Origin: a virus
DNA: 64,000 nucleotides
IMG/VR virus record: IMGVR_UViG_3300048597_000634
Span: 124,001-188,000 of that record
Direction: 5' to 3' (one strand)
Shown here in pieces: positions 31,845 to 38,892 of this stretch. The notes under the pieces are model-generated. The model did no database searches, was not told where the DNA came from, and was given only the letters and a program-made list of their open reading frames with translations. Each line of letters begins with the position of its first letter. Positions within the stretch are counted from its first letter, which is position 1. Both the position numbers and the translations under genes were made by a program.

Positions 31845-32052
31845 TCTTCATTAACCCCGTTAACAACCCAACAGTTATTGGTCTGTAGAACACCCAACTA
31901 TGTCTGAAGTTTCTCTTGGATGACATGTCTATCGCCGGGCATCTTCTTTGCATTTTATCTTTAATGGTTAGGCGCACGGAAGTGTACTGGCGCAGTCCCC
32001 GGTACTCTTGGTAGACAAACCGGTCGCGCACTAACCTTTCTTTAGTTAACAT
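31834..32052 (-). CDS. Small MLTK-tagged protein
   Basis: 72 residues (MLTKERLVRDRFVYQEYRGL), basic throughout. Overlaps the frameshifted gene downstream. No family. Confidence 0.55.
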   Translation of the reverse strand: MLTKERLVRDRFVYQEYRGLRQYTSVRLTIKDKMQRRCPAIDMSSKRNFRHSWVFYRPITVGLLTGLMKNAD

Positions 32053-32056
32053 TGTG

Positions 32057-32260
32057 TTAAAACCACCCCCTATATTTATCTTTGGTGATGACTAACGAGA
32101 TGGTGTAGAGCATTTCATTGATAAGCGGTAGGTTATGTTCATGGAGCTTCACCCTAAACACGTTCTTAGAGCTTATCGCCGCCCTAAGGTTTCTTTGCAA
32201 CCAACCAGTGTGGTTAATGACCCTTACTTTGCGGCCCTCAACGGTTTCTTTAGTTAACAC
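32057..32260 (-). CDS. Small MLTK-tagged protein, paralogue of next
   Basis: 67 residues. LRAAISSKNVFRVKLHE and MLYTISLVITKDKYRG match LREAVSSNNVYRRMP and MIYAVSMVIRNKRG in the adjacent gene, showing a recent tandem duplication. Confidence 0.6.
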   Translation of the reverse strand: MLTKETVEGRKVRVINHTGWLQRNLRAAISSKNVFRVKLHEHNLPLINEMLYTISLVITKDKYRGWF

Positions 32261-32417
32261 TGTGTCCTCTTTTATTGCGGATGACCATGGATACTGCGTA
32301 GATCATGCGGTTAGTTGGCATTCTTCTATAAACGTTATTGCTGCTGACCGCCTCCCGTAGTTTGTAATTTACCTGTTTATCCTTCAACCTCTTCTGACCA
32401 AGGTTCTTCGTCAACAT
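32250..32417 (-). CDS. Small MLTK-tagged protein, paralogue of previous
   Basis: 55 residues from the tagged ATG (MLTKNLGQKRLKDKQVNYKL). See the neighbour at 32057 for the shared segments. Overlaps it by 11 bases. Confidence 0.6.
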   Translation of the reverse strand: MLTKNLGQKRLKDKQVNYKLREAVSSNNVYRRMPTNRMIYAVSMVIRNKRGHSVN

Positions 32418-32643
32418 TTGTATAACCGTTATAAACATCTATAGCTTTAGTCAGGTCATCTCCTTGATATAGAGTGGTAGACCTCCGCTGATACCCTTCG
32501 GACTCTTCTACAAAATACCGACCATTGGCATCGTAGTGGAACGTAATGAGCTTATTATTTACACCAGTGGCGGCGGCGTATAGCCAGCGCCGGGTAGTGA
32601 TGTAATCAAGGACTTGCTCGGGCTTAAGGTTGGTCATTTCCAT
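32377..32643 (-). CDS. Hypothetical protein
   Basis: 88 residues, no tag (MEMTNLKPEQVLDYITTRRW), acidic C-terminus (DEEPWSEEVEG). A beta-rich middle resembles a small globular domain. No family recognised. Confidence 0.55.
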   Translation of the reverse strand: MEMTNLKPEQVLDYITTRRWLYAAATGVNNKLITFHYDANGRYFVEESEGYQRRSTTLYQGDDLTKAIDVYNGYTNVDEEPWSEEVEG

Positions 32644-32846
32644 TTGGTCAGATAATTGTTTAATAATCCGTCATTGTTTTGTAGAGTCCTACCTACTGAA
32701 TGGTTAATGTCTGGTGGCGTCAAGTACTCATCGTACTCTATATCAATATCAAGCTCTAGGCTCTGACTAATGCTAGAAATAAGGTTGTATAGTGCTTGGT
32801 CTATGCTTCGTTGATGGTTAGCACGGCACGGCGCTTTACTTAACAT
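32634..32846 (-). CDS. Small MLSK-tagged protein
   Basis: 70 residues (MLSKAPCRANHQRSIDQALY), acidic middle (LDIDIEYDEY). No family. Confidence 0.55.
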   Translation of the reverse strand: MLSKAPCRANHQRSIDQALYNLISSISQSLELDIDIEYDEYLTPPDINHSVGRTLQNNDGLLNNYLTKWK

Positions 32847-32886
32847 GAGTGATTGTTGTTTTTAGACTTATTACATCTTAATCACT

Positions 32887-33081
32887 TCACCTTATTAGTC
32901 CACTATAAACATCCAAAATAAAACCTACTTCACTATCAAGCGAGTGGCTACTGCTGAGGATGCCATAGTGAGTATTACCCAAATGTAATGCGCGCTCCAA
33001 TGTCTGGTATTTAACCCACATAACGTCGTCTATAGGGCGACGCATAGACACTATGCTCCAGGTTGATCGTTTAGACAGCAT
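32887..33081 (-). CDS. Small MLSK-tagged protein
   Basis: 64 residues (MLSKRSTWSIVSMRRPIDDV), overlaps the 45-residue membrane gene start. No family. Confidence 0.55.
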   Translation of the reverse strand: MLSKRSTWSIVSMRRPIDDVMWVKYQTLERALHLGNTHYGILSSSHSLDSEVGFILDVYSGLIR

Positions 33082-33208
33082 AAGCGCCGGCGATAGCCCA
33101 CCCTACGACCAAACACAAGGCTAGCTTTAGGTTAATGGGTAGTCTGTATTTAAAGAGCCAATACAGGGAAATGGCGCCGCCGGCCAGATAAATAAGTTGT
33201 TGGTTCAT
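33071..33208 (-). CDS. 45-residue membrane protein
   Basis: MNQQLIYLAGGAISLYWLFK is followed by LALCLVVGWAIAGAYAV: two hydrophobic stretches separated by a short basic turn. Its stop overlaps the next tagged start. Short inner-membrane proteins occur commonly in phages; role unknown. Confidence 0.55.
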   Translation of the reverse strand: MNQQLIYLAGGAISLYWLFKYRLPINLKLALCLVVGWAIAGAYAV

Positions 33209-33216
33209 GATGTATC

Positions 33217-33447
33217 TTAGATGTTCATGATCAAGTGGTTAAAGCAATCAACTGCGTTCTGGTGGCCACTGCCCAACATCAAAGCGTGGAACACAGTCCA
33301 CAGCTGTTCTTCGTTGTCGAACTGCAATGTATGACCGTTTTCTGTAAGAATCCAATGAGTAGTTGGCTCTGTATGTTTAGTGAACGTGCAACCTTTCTTC
33401 TCACATAGAAGTGTTATGATTCGTTCCATCGTTTCTAAGTCGTCCAT
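33217..33447 (-). CDS. Small hypothetical protein
   Basis: 76 residues (MDDLETMERIITLLCEKKGC), mixed alpha/beta, no tag, no family. A terminator lies upstream of it, so it heads a transcript of small genes. Confidence 0.55.
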   Translation of the reverse strand: MDDLETMERIITLLCEKKGCTFTKHTEPTTHWILTENGHTLQFDNEEQLWTVFHALMLGSGHQNAVDCFNHLIMNI

Positions 33448-33481
33448 GATTTTTAAAGGTAGGTTGTTGGTTAATAGTAAT

Positions 33482-33511
33482 AGAAAAGCCTCTGCCGGTT
33501 AGGGCGAGGCT
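33482..33511 (-). terminator. Rho-independent terminator
   Basis: AGCCTC and GAGGCT stem on the minus strand followed by TTTTCTA. It ends the transcript of the DUF3102-like gene upstream. Confidence 0.75.
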
Positions 33512-33552
33512 ATGCGGTTGAGTATAGGCGTGGCTATTAATGGTCTTTTTAC

Positions 33553-34224
33553 TTAGCGGGCGCCTTGATAGCTAAGCAAAGCTTCTAACTCTTCGATGCG
33601 ACGGTGGCTGATTTCTAGTTCCACTTCTAGGTTCTGCATTCTTATCATCTGGCTACGTAGATAGGACACTTCAGCTTCTAGTTCCTTATAGCTGGGCTTG
33701 GTCTCTGCTTCTTTCTTCTTAGCCTCCCGTGCAGCCTGGATTTCTTGCCAGTACAATTCACAGGTGAATGTATTTGGGTCAACGTCTGGGTTTTGTTGTA
33801 GCTTCCTCTTAAACCAAGAGACGATTTCTAAGGTACGGCTGAGACGATAAACGTGCTTGACTTGGAAGAAGTCAGGTATTTGTTGGAGCACTTCCCAGTT
33901 CTTAGCTAACATCATGGTTTTGGCGGCGTGGGATTCGCTGAAGTACTCTACCAAGTCCGGGTCTATTTCTCCCACTAGAGCTTCATAGATAAACTGGAAG
34001 TCTTTGAGCAAAGCCTTAAATGACGTATATTCCTTACCCTTAATTACCAAAGGGTGGGCAGTGCAGTATCCTTCTTGGCTGAATGTAGCTTGGGCTTCTA
34101 GTAGTAGCTGCCCGGCTATACTAGCTTTCTCCAGGTACTGCTTTCGTAAGTCTTGCGACTGCTTATAAAGGTTCATCGTCTTACCGTATTCAACTAAAAG
34201 CGAGCTTAGCTTCTGTGTTAGCAT
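33553..34224 (-). CDS. DUF3102-like DNA-binding regulator with coiled coil
   Basis: 223 residues from the ATG giving MLTQKLSSLLVEYGKTM; three more codons are possible upstream. The core (ASIAGQLLLEAQATF ... KEYTSFKALLKDF ... LAKNWEVLQQIPDFFQV ... LSRTLEIVSWFKRKL) matches two other genes in this window (46474, 54655) and resembles DUF3102 phage proteins. The C-terminus is a coiled coil (ELEAEVSYLRSQMIRMQNLE). It is preceded by a TATAAT and a 30-bp palindrome, which suggests autoregulation. Confidence 0.7.
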   Translation of the reverse strand: MLTQKLSSLLVEYGKTMNLYKQSQDLRKQYLEKASIAGQLLLEAQATFSQEGYCTAHPLVIKGKEYTSFKALLKDFQFIYEALVGEIDPDLVEYFSESHAAKTMMLAKNWEVLQQIPDFFQVKHVYRLSRTLEIVSWFKRKLQQNPDVDPNTFTCELYWQEIQAAREAKKKEAETKPSYKELEAEVSYLRSQMIRMQNLEVELEISHRRIEELEALLSYQGAR

Positions 34225-34250
34225 AATTGGCATGAAAGATGTTGGTCACT

Positions 34251-34294
34251 AAAATCGATTCCGAGTGTGGAATCGATTTTCAATTTTAATTATA
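34251..34294 (-). promoter_or_regulatory. -10 box and long palindromic operator
   Basis: TATAAT on the minus strand (34289-34294) is followed by AAAATCGATTCC-gagtgt-GGAATCGATTTT, with perfect 12-bp arms, over 34251-34280. It lies just upstream of the DUF3102-like gene. The palindrome is unlike that before the paralogue at 54655, as expected if each regulator binds its own site. Confidence 0.65.
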
Positions 34295-34394
34295 ACACCT
34301 TAATTTCATGATTGGCGGCTAGAACGCCCTACAAGACGTCCCAGCCCCGCGCCGCAGTCAATGGGTTGGGCGGCGGCTAAAGCCCGTTTAAGGG

Positions 34395-34802
34395 CTAAAA
34401 GAGGCAGTCGCCAAATTTAGACGTTAGCGTATAGTCAATCCTGCCACTATTTTGAAGCTTTAAATGGAGTTGTAGGTACGCGTCTCCATTACTGGTAAAG
34501 CCGTCGAATATAATTTCTGAGGGTAAGAATAAATGCCACAACTCATCAAACCAAGGCGTTAGCTGTAGGAAGATTTGGTCGTGGTTTTCCATACGCCCTT
34601 TATACGGATGCCCGTCGGCTAAGTAATATATGTTGGTGGACCCACCGAAGTCAAACTCATGCTTCGTAATTAAGCGCAGTTCATCTACGTTGTGTTCGGT
34701 GAATAAAGAGATGAAGGTGGCTTTAGCCTGTTCGCCGTGTTCTTTATTTAGTAGAACCTCTAATCCTTTAGGGAATTGTATGTCGATTTTATTAACGTTC
34801 AT
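34395..34802 (-). CDS. Hypothetical protein
   Basis: 135 residues (MNVNKIDIQFPKGLEVLLNK), beta-rich with several acidic-aromatic segments. No family recognised. Forms the 3' end of a chain of tagged genes. Confidence 0.55.
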   Translation of the reverse strand: MNVNKIDIQFPKGLEVLLNKEHGEQAKATFISLFTEHNVDELRLITKHEFDFGGSTNIYYLADGHPYKGRMENHDQIFLQLTPWFDELWHLFLPSEIIFDGFTSNGDAYLQLHLKLQNSGRIDYTLTSKFGDCLF

Positions 34803-34811
34803 GGTTGATTC

Positions 34812-35027
34812 CTATGTTTTTAGTTGTTGACGTGCCGCTGTTAAGAGTATCGCGGTTTGCATAGCCCTAGTTATGTGCCTTAATGGTCTATCTACAATCC
34901 AACGGAGGTTATAATGCATACGCAACTCTTTATTGGCTATGGCAGTTAACTCTTCTTCGAGAGCAATCAGCTGCTTGCCTTGGTTGAGCGCCGCCATACT
35001 ATTGGTTAATGTCTGTTTAGTGACCAT
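34812..35027 (-). CDS. Small MVTK-tagged protein
   Basis: 71 residues (MVTKQTLTNSMAALNQGKQL). The segment LRWIVDRPLRHITRAMQTAI matches the next gene (LRWVISRPFRHITRGTRVAM), so these are paralogues; a third copy follows. Confidence 0.6.
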   Translation of the reverse strand: MVTKQTLTNSMAALNQGKQLIALEEELTAIANKELRMHYNLRWIVDRPLRHITRAMQTAILLTAARQQLKT

Positions 35028-35229
35028 AAAGTCCAGCTACCGGCATTGCGACTCGTGTGCCCCGGGTTATGTGTCTAAAGGGCCTGCTTATAACCCAACG
35101 CAGGTCATACAGTGATAATCGGTCTTCAAACGCGATAGAAGGTAGTGACCTTTCTAATATTGTCGGTAACTTAGATGGTCTTATTTTGGTGTTAGCTACC
35201 GTGTTGGTTAATGAATGTTTGGTAATCAT
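35017..35229 (-). CDS. Small MITK-tagged protein
   Basis: 70 residues (MITKHSLTNTVANTKIRPSK), paralogue of the genes on both sides (LTN near the start; RPFRHITRG). Confidence 0.6.
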   Translation of the reverse strand: MITKHSLTNTVANTKIRPSKLPTILERSLPSIAFEDRLSLYDLRWVISRPFRHITRGTRVAMPVAGLYGH

Positions 35230-35453
35230 AGTGGTAGCTGGCTGTTGATAAATCCTTTAAGGCGCCAATGTATTCTACTCATATGTGAAAGTGGTTTCTC
35301 AACAGCCCAAATAACATTAAAGCATGCTATGAGCTCGTCATAAGGCATCTCTTTGGGGTATAAGACAAATACTGGGACTTTTAGTGGTTCTTTTAAGACT
35401 GCAGGAAGTTCCCGAAGCCGCACGATATTAGTTAAAGATTGTTTAGTGATCAC
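35226..35453 (-). CDS. Small MITK-tagged protein
   Basis: 75 residues (MITKQSLTNIVRLRELPAVL). IWAVEKPLSHMSRIHWRLKG aligns with the RPxRHITR segment of its two neighbours. Stop and start overlap by four bases. Confidence 0.6.
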   Translation of the reverse strand: MITKQSLTNIVRLRELPAVLKEPLKVPVFVLYPKEMPYDELIACFNVIWAVEKPLSHMSRIHWRLKGFINSQLPL

Positions 35454-35617
35454 GGTAAAAAGGCTAAGGTGGCGTGCCGGGTCGGGTTTTCCAATACCAT
35501 GCAGAGAATTGTCAGCTCTATTGGGACTGTGTTATCTATCTTGTTAGCCAATAGGTCGGCTAAGTTTATTGGTCGTCCCGGCGGCTGGGTGTTAATTAAG
35601 CGCTGTTTGGTGACCAT
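35450..35617 (-). CDS. Small MVTK-tagged protein
   Basis: 55 residues from the tagged ATG (MVTKQRLINTQPPGRPINLA). The segment LTILCMVLENPTRHATLAF recalls the RPxRHxTR motif of the preceding three genes. Confidence 0.55.
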   Translation of the reverse strand: MVTKQRLINTQPPGRPINLADLLANKIDNTVPIELTILCMVLENPTRHATLAFLP

Positions 35618-35619
35618 AG

Positions 35620-35829
35620 TTAGGAGTAGCGTTTCCTCCAAGCTACGTCTTTAAGCGGCTTTACATTGAGTACGGCTCTTTGTGTATGCTTGATAACTCC
35701 TTCTACTTCCCACCAAGGATTATGGCTCAGTATAGGCATAGCGCTCTTTAACCACCCTTTAATGATAATTGGCACTCGTGGTTTTGTATTTAGTTTGGTA
35801 GCGTATACGCCGTACTGTTTAATGATCAT
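35620..35829 (-). CDS. Small MIIK-starting protein
   Basis: 69 residues (MIIKQYGVYATKLNTKPRVP), tag variant with Ile in position 3. Overlaps the next start by four bases. VEGVIKHTQRAVLNVKPLKD may be a divergent version of the neighbours' motif. Confidence 0.5.
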   Translation of the reverse strand: MIIKQYGVYATKLNTKPRVPIIIKGWLKSAMPILSHNPWWEVEGVIKHTQRAVLNVKPLKDVAWRKRYS

Positions 35830-36026
35830 TGTCTTGGGTGCTGGTTTAGTGCGTGTCTTGTGCTGTAACTGACCATTTGATGGGTCATAGTCCTTTTTAT
35901 CACGGTGCGATGCACCACCATATAATAATCATAGGAATAACAGATTAAGTTGATCTCAGGGTTTATTTGCGAGCGCAAGTCAAATATTACGCTCTTTGAT
36001 CTTTTATGGTGTTGTTTTGTAAGCAC
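35826..36026 (-). CDS. Small MLTK-tagged protein, GTG start
   Basis: 66 residues. The tag is preceded by GTG rather than ATG as start codon (GTG CTT ACA AAA), which confirms that the peptide itself is retained when the start codon changes. It overlaps a frameshifted neighbour upstream. Confidence 0.55.
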   Translation of the reverse strand: MLTKQHHKRSKSVIFDLRSQINPEINLICYSYDYYMVVHRTVIKRTMTHQMVSYSTRHALNQHPRQ

Positions 36027-36218
36027 TTCTCGTCTCCGACAATACCAAGCAAATCTAACGTGTCTTCTATAGCAAACTCCAGCACCAAGAACTTACTGAT
36101 TACGTCTCTCTTAGCGGCGCTTGTACGCTTTAAAGTTGTGGGGGAGGCGCCGCCTTACTTCGTCACATATATTGTCTTGCTTGTCTATCAGTTTGGCTAA
36201 TGTCTGTTTGTTAATCAT
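35987..36218 (-). pseudogene. Frameshifted tagged paralogue
   Basis: Starts MINKQTLAKLIDKQDNICDE and stops early after AYKRR. In another frame TSAAKRDVISKFLVLEFAIE matches DISEPLLAIELGIEDALGLR in the next gene. The frame changes near a run of five C at RRRLP, so one base has probably been gained or lost. Confidence 0.6.
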
Positions 36219-36429
36219 TTAACTTCAGTCTTATCCTAGGGCGTAAGCCCAACGCGTCTTCAATGCCTAACTCGATAGCCAGTAATGGTTCACTTATGTC
36301 CTGCTTAGCCAGCCCGATGGTGCCCATATATTCTTTGAGGGATTTGGCGTGGACTTGTGGGTTGGCAGTGTGCCACACAATATCTTCTTGCTTGTTTGTC
36401 AGCCTGGTTAGAGACCGTTTGGTAATCAT
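36211..36429 (-). CDS. Small MITK-tagged protein
   Basis: 72 residues (MITKRSLTRLTNKQEDIVWH), intact paralogue of the frameshifted gene downstream (ISEPLLAIELGIEDALGL). Overlaps it by four bases or so. Confidence 0.6.
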   Translation of the reverse strand: MITKRSLTRLTNKQEDIVWHTANPQVHAKSLKEYMGTIGLAKQDISEPLLAIELGIEDALGLRPRIRLKLND

Positions 36430-36431
36430 AT

Positions 36432-36671
36432 TCAGCTAAAGAACTTAATCATTTGCGGTGACCGGTCTAAGCCTACAGCTATGGATAAACAGGGGTTAAC
36501 CACACGCCGCTTGGTAAAGACTCTGATTTGGTGGTATTTGTTGATGTAATCGGAGTCGTGAGTTTGTCTAACGCCGGCTAAGGCTTCTAACCCGCGGCGG
36601 AAGATGCAGCGCAGTTGGTCTTCTGGTTGGGGGCGGCGGTTATAAGTTGGTAGTTGATATTTGCTAATCAT
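36432..36671 (-). CDS. Small MISK-tagged protein
   Basis: 79 residues from the tagged ATG (MISKYQLPTYNRRPQPEDQL), with CIFRRGLEALAGVRQ helix and a basic C-terminus. No family. Confidence 0.55.
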   Translation of the reverse strand: MISKYQLPTYNRRPQPEDQLRCIFRRGLEALAGVRQTHDSDYINKYHQIRVFTKRRVVNPCLSIAVGLDRSPQMIKFFS

Positions 36672-36873
36672 ATCCCAGTCCATTTCTAATTGCTGTAGTG
36701 ATGGTTCCGTATGGTCTATAGACTGACTGCTTAACCTTAAAGCTCAAATAAGAATAACTGGTTATCCTGCGGTTCCCAACCACATCCGGGTGTGGCAGGG
36801 TTTTTACTTCGTAAGTTAAATCAATGACTGGACCATATTTTGTGTTTGAAGGTAAATGACGTCTTTTAATCAT
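36664..36873 (-). CDS. Small MIKR-starting protein
   Basis: 69 residues from MIKRRHLPSNTKYGPVIDLT; the start overlaps the stop of the upstream gene (ATGA), which argues against an earlier in-frame ATG. SFKVKQSVYRPYGTITTAI. Confidence 0.5.
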   Translation of the reverse strand: MIKRRHLPSNTKYGPVIDLTYEVKTLPHPDVVGNRRITSYSYLSFKVKQSVYRPYGTITTAIRNGLGYD

Positions 36874-37019
36874 ATTCTTATGGTGACAGCCCTGGCTAAT
36901 GACCAATAGAATGGTAGGATTTCTGCCTGTTTAGTAGGGTTGAAATTCCTAATATGATACTTCAAGTAGTAGGTGGTGCTTTGGTCTATCTCTTGTGTTA
37001 GTAGTGGTTTAGTCAGCAA
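36870..37019 (-). CDS. Small tagged protein with TTG start
   Basis: 49 residues. The four-residue tag is preserved but the start codon is TTG (TTG CTG ACT AAA). The protein continues PLLTQEIDQSTTYYLKY. Its stop overlaps the next gene's start. Confidence 0.5.
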   Translation of the reverse strand: MLTKPLLTQEIDQSTTYYLKYHIRNFNPTKQAEILPFYWSLARAVTIRI

Positions 37020-37209
37020 GGTTCGGCAGGGATATAGATATGTAAGCGCCTTCTATGCTGTATAGAGCGCCATAAAACTCATCGGGTGAGTGTGGTATAT
37101 GAGCGATATTAGTTAGCCGTAGTTGATGGACAATGTTGTGGCGTAGCTCATAGGCTAACAATCGTCTTGGGTCGGCGGGTTGGTACGGAATATTTTTAAC
37201 GCTGAGCAT
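37009..37209 (-). CDS. Small MLS-starting protein
   Basis: 66 residues (MLSVKNIPYQPADPRRLLAY), only a weak version of the tag. LRLTNIAHIPHSPDEFYGAL. No family. Confidence 0.5.
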   Translation of the reverse strand: MLSVKNIPYQPADPRRLLAYELRHNIVHQLRLTNIAHIPHSPDEFYGALYSIEGAYISISLPNLAD

Positions 37210-37382
37210 TGGTAGACCTGATGGTTTTGTCGGCTGCTAAATCTACGCGTAAATACATCTTTCTGATGTCGTATAGAGTACCCTTGGTGGTGGCGCCGAC
37301 TATTCTAATTTTATTAACGGCTGCTTGTAGCTTCTCGGTATCAAACAATAGTAGCTGGGTGGTTTGTTTAGTCAGTCAGCAT
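37196..37382 (-). pseudogene. MLTK gene disrupted by 4-base duplication
   Basis: The tag region reads ATG CTG ACT GAC TAA: the four bases GACT are repeated, so the frame terminates after MLTD. Removing them restores 60 codons: MLTK then QTTQLLLFDTEKLQAAVNKI and RIVGATTKGTLYDIRKMYLR. Confidence 0.65.
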
Positions 37383-37593
37383 TAGCGTAAAAGCCTCATA
37401 TATAGAGGGAAGAACCATTTACTATGCCTGTCGTTAATAGCTTTGATTAGTGGGGCGAATATTGCTCTGGATAAGGCATTAAACTCCTTAGTCCAGGCCT
37501 CCTTCCATAGATTATCAACACCATTAAGTTGAAGCCTACGCTAGCTTCGTCTGACTGTCTCTTTATTTTGGGGGTGCTTGTTTTGGTTAACAT
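37382..37593 (-). pseudogene. Decayed tagged gene, frameshifted
   Basis: Starts MLTKTSTPKIKRQSDEASVG, overlapping the next gene by about 50 bases. After a frame change, NGVDNLWKEAWTKEFNALSR and AIFAPLIKAINDRHSKWFF look like coding sequence ending at a stop that overlaps the neighbouring tag. Its length is not a multiple of three. Confidence 0.45.
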
Positions 37594-37771
37594 GGCTCCA
37601 ATCCTTTGCTATTGCCTCAGCGTCTAACTGCCGGGCTTCTTTATCTGTCATTGGGCGGCGCTTTAGTCGTCTCCTGATATACTCAAAGCGCCTTGGGCGT
37701 GCTTTATAGGTGGCGCCGATGTCTAAGGTGCGGGCTACGCCGTCGGTAAATGCTTTAAAGTAGTTGTTCAT
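37541..37771 (-). CDS. Small hypothetical protein
   Basis: 76 residues from the ATG that overlaps the preceding stop (MNNYFKAFTDGVARTLDIGA). Basic (RRFEYIRRRLKRRPMTDKE). Not tagged. May once have been fused in frame to the decayed gene downstream. Confidence 0.5.
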   Translation of the reverse strand: MNNYFKAFTDGVARTLDIGATYKARPRRFEYIRRRLKRRPMTDKEARQLDAEAIAKDWSHVNQNKHPQNKETVRRS

Positions 37772-37977
37772 AATAGAAGGCACCAGCAATGTTCGATGAC
37801 AGCGGCGTAATAATTGGTTACTGCATCATGGTAATCCGCACAGTCAATATCGTACTCAGTTTGCCTTAGTTGGCAGAAGACATGGAACCCGGCGCCGGTC
37901 AGTACCTTCTCTTCGGGGGAGTCAGTGCGCGGGTCGTATTCCATTAAAGGGATGGATATGGTGCGTTTAGTCAGCAT
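37768..37977 (-). CDS. Small MLTK-tagged protein
   Basis: 69 residues (MLTKRTISIPLMEYDPRTDS), acidic middle, hydrophobic C-terminus (AAVIEHCWCLLL). Starts inside the stop of the next gene. Confidence 0.55.
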   Translation of the reverse strand: MLTKRTISIPLMEYDPRTDSPEEKVLTGAGFHVFCQLRQTEYDIDCADYHDAVTNYYAAVIEHCWCLLL

Positions 37978-38132
37978 TATCGTAGGTGCCTCCCATTTAC
38001 AGCTATGCTGAACGGCATTAGATTCCTAATGGAATTCTTTACGTACACATTATGTTTCTTCTTAATAGCTCTTGTTAGTACACTTGCTATTTTTAAATTA
38101 GCGGGCGTATTTATAAGTTGTTTAGTCAGCAT
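37977..38132 (-). CDS. Small MLTK-tagged protein
   Basis: 51 residues (MLTKQLINTPANLKIASVLT), shorter than 60 codons. TRAIKKKHNVYVKNSIRNLM. The opposite-strand hydrophobic ORF here is its shadow. Confidence 0.55.
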   Translation of the reverse strand: MLTKQLINTPANLKIASVLTRAIKKKHNVYVKNSIRNLMPFSIAVNGRHLR

Positions 38133-38307
38133 CGTCTTTTGGTTTTGCAAAGTAGTCTTTTATTTGCCGCCCAACGCCGGCGTTCATTAAATATCGGCCT
38201 AGTCTTGCGCTTCTAGTTAGCCTTATTTTGACGCAGGGACAACTATAAAGTGCTCGCCATAGATGGTCTACAGCACTACGTTTGGGTTTGATTTGTTTAG
38301 ACAGCAA
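38122..38307 (-). CDS. Small MLSK-tagged protein, TTG start
   Basis: 61 residues with a TTG start codon before LSKQIKPKRSAVDHLWRAL. TRSARLGRYLMNAGVGRQIK is repeated in the next two genes. Confidence 0.6.
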   Translation of the reverse strand: MLSKQIKPKRSAVDHLWRALYSCPCVKIRLTRSARLGRYLMNAGVGRQIKDYFAKPKDDAD

Positions 38308-38491
38308 TATCTCTTGTACCTCTATGATAATCGGACAGCAGTCTTCCGACGTTGGTATTCACTAGGTATAGTCCTAACCTTGTGTCTTTAGTAGAGCTGG
38401 GGATTAGATATCTTAGGGGATGAAGTACGTCCCAGAGATAATATTGGGCATTAATAGCGCTAGCTGGTGGTTTACCTGGCTTGCTCAGCAT
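38297..38491 (-). CDS. Small MLSK-tagged protein, paralogue
   Basis: 64 residues (MLSKPGKPPASAINAQYYLW). TRLGLYLVNTNVGRLLSDYH matches the gene on each side. Confidence 0.6.
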   Translation of the reverse strand: MLSKPGKPPASAINAQYYLWDVLHPLRYLIPSSTKDTRLGLYLVNTNVGRLLSDYHRGTRDIAV

Positions 38492-38660
38492 TCATTCTCA
38501 AGTCATAGTGGTAATTAGCCAAGCAATTCCCTACTCTGGCATTTGCCGACTGGATATTTCCTACCCACTGTGGCTCATTAAGTAGCATTGGTTTGCTCAG
38601 CTCTTGTATAAGTCTAAGGGGGATTATTTTATATTTAGGCTTGATGTGCTTGGTTAACAT
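38472..38660 (-). CDS. Small MLTK-tagged protein, paralogue
   Basis: 62 residues (MLTKHIKPKYKIIPLRLIQE). IQSANARVGNCLANYHYDLR is the third copy of the tail shared with its two neighbours; the KPK after the tag is also shared. Confidence 0.6.
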   Translation of the reverse strand: MLTKHIKPKYKIIPLRLIQELSKPMLLNEPQWVGNIQSANARVGNCLANYHYDLRMNAEQAR

Positions 38661-38892
38661 AATTCGTTAGGGGGGCGGCTAAGGCGACTGCGGTAATGGT
38701 TTTCTGTTTAGCCGGCGGCCATTCATTAATCCCCACGTCATAAACTGATATCATCTGCGGCTCTGGCAGCCTATCTACAAACCAATCCTTGATGGTCTCT
38801 TTAAGTATATAGTTCGGCGGGCATTGCCTATAGGAGATTACAGTAAGGTGGTCTGGTCTAACGCGCCGCCGGCTATCGTATTTAGTGAGCAT
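38635..38892 (-). CDS. Small MLTK-tagged protein
   Basis: 85 residues (MLTKYDSRRRVRPDHLTVIS), one of the longest tagged proteins. No family recognised. Confidence 0.55.
   Translation of the reverse strand: MLTKYDSRRRVRPDHLTVISYRQCPPNYILKETIKDWFVDRLPEPQMISVYDVGINEWPPAKQKTITAVALAAPLTNYVNQAHQA

Noticed and set aside
38005-38190. Hydrophobic plus-strand ORF
   Set aside because: It overlaps two tagged minus-strand genes (37977-38132 and 38122-38307) in full; antisense of basic coding DNA.
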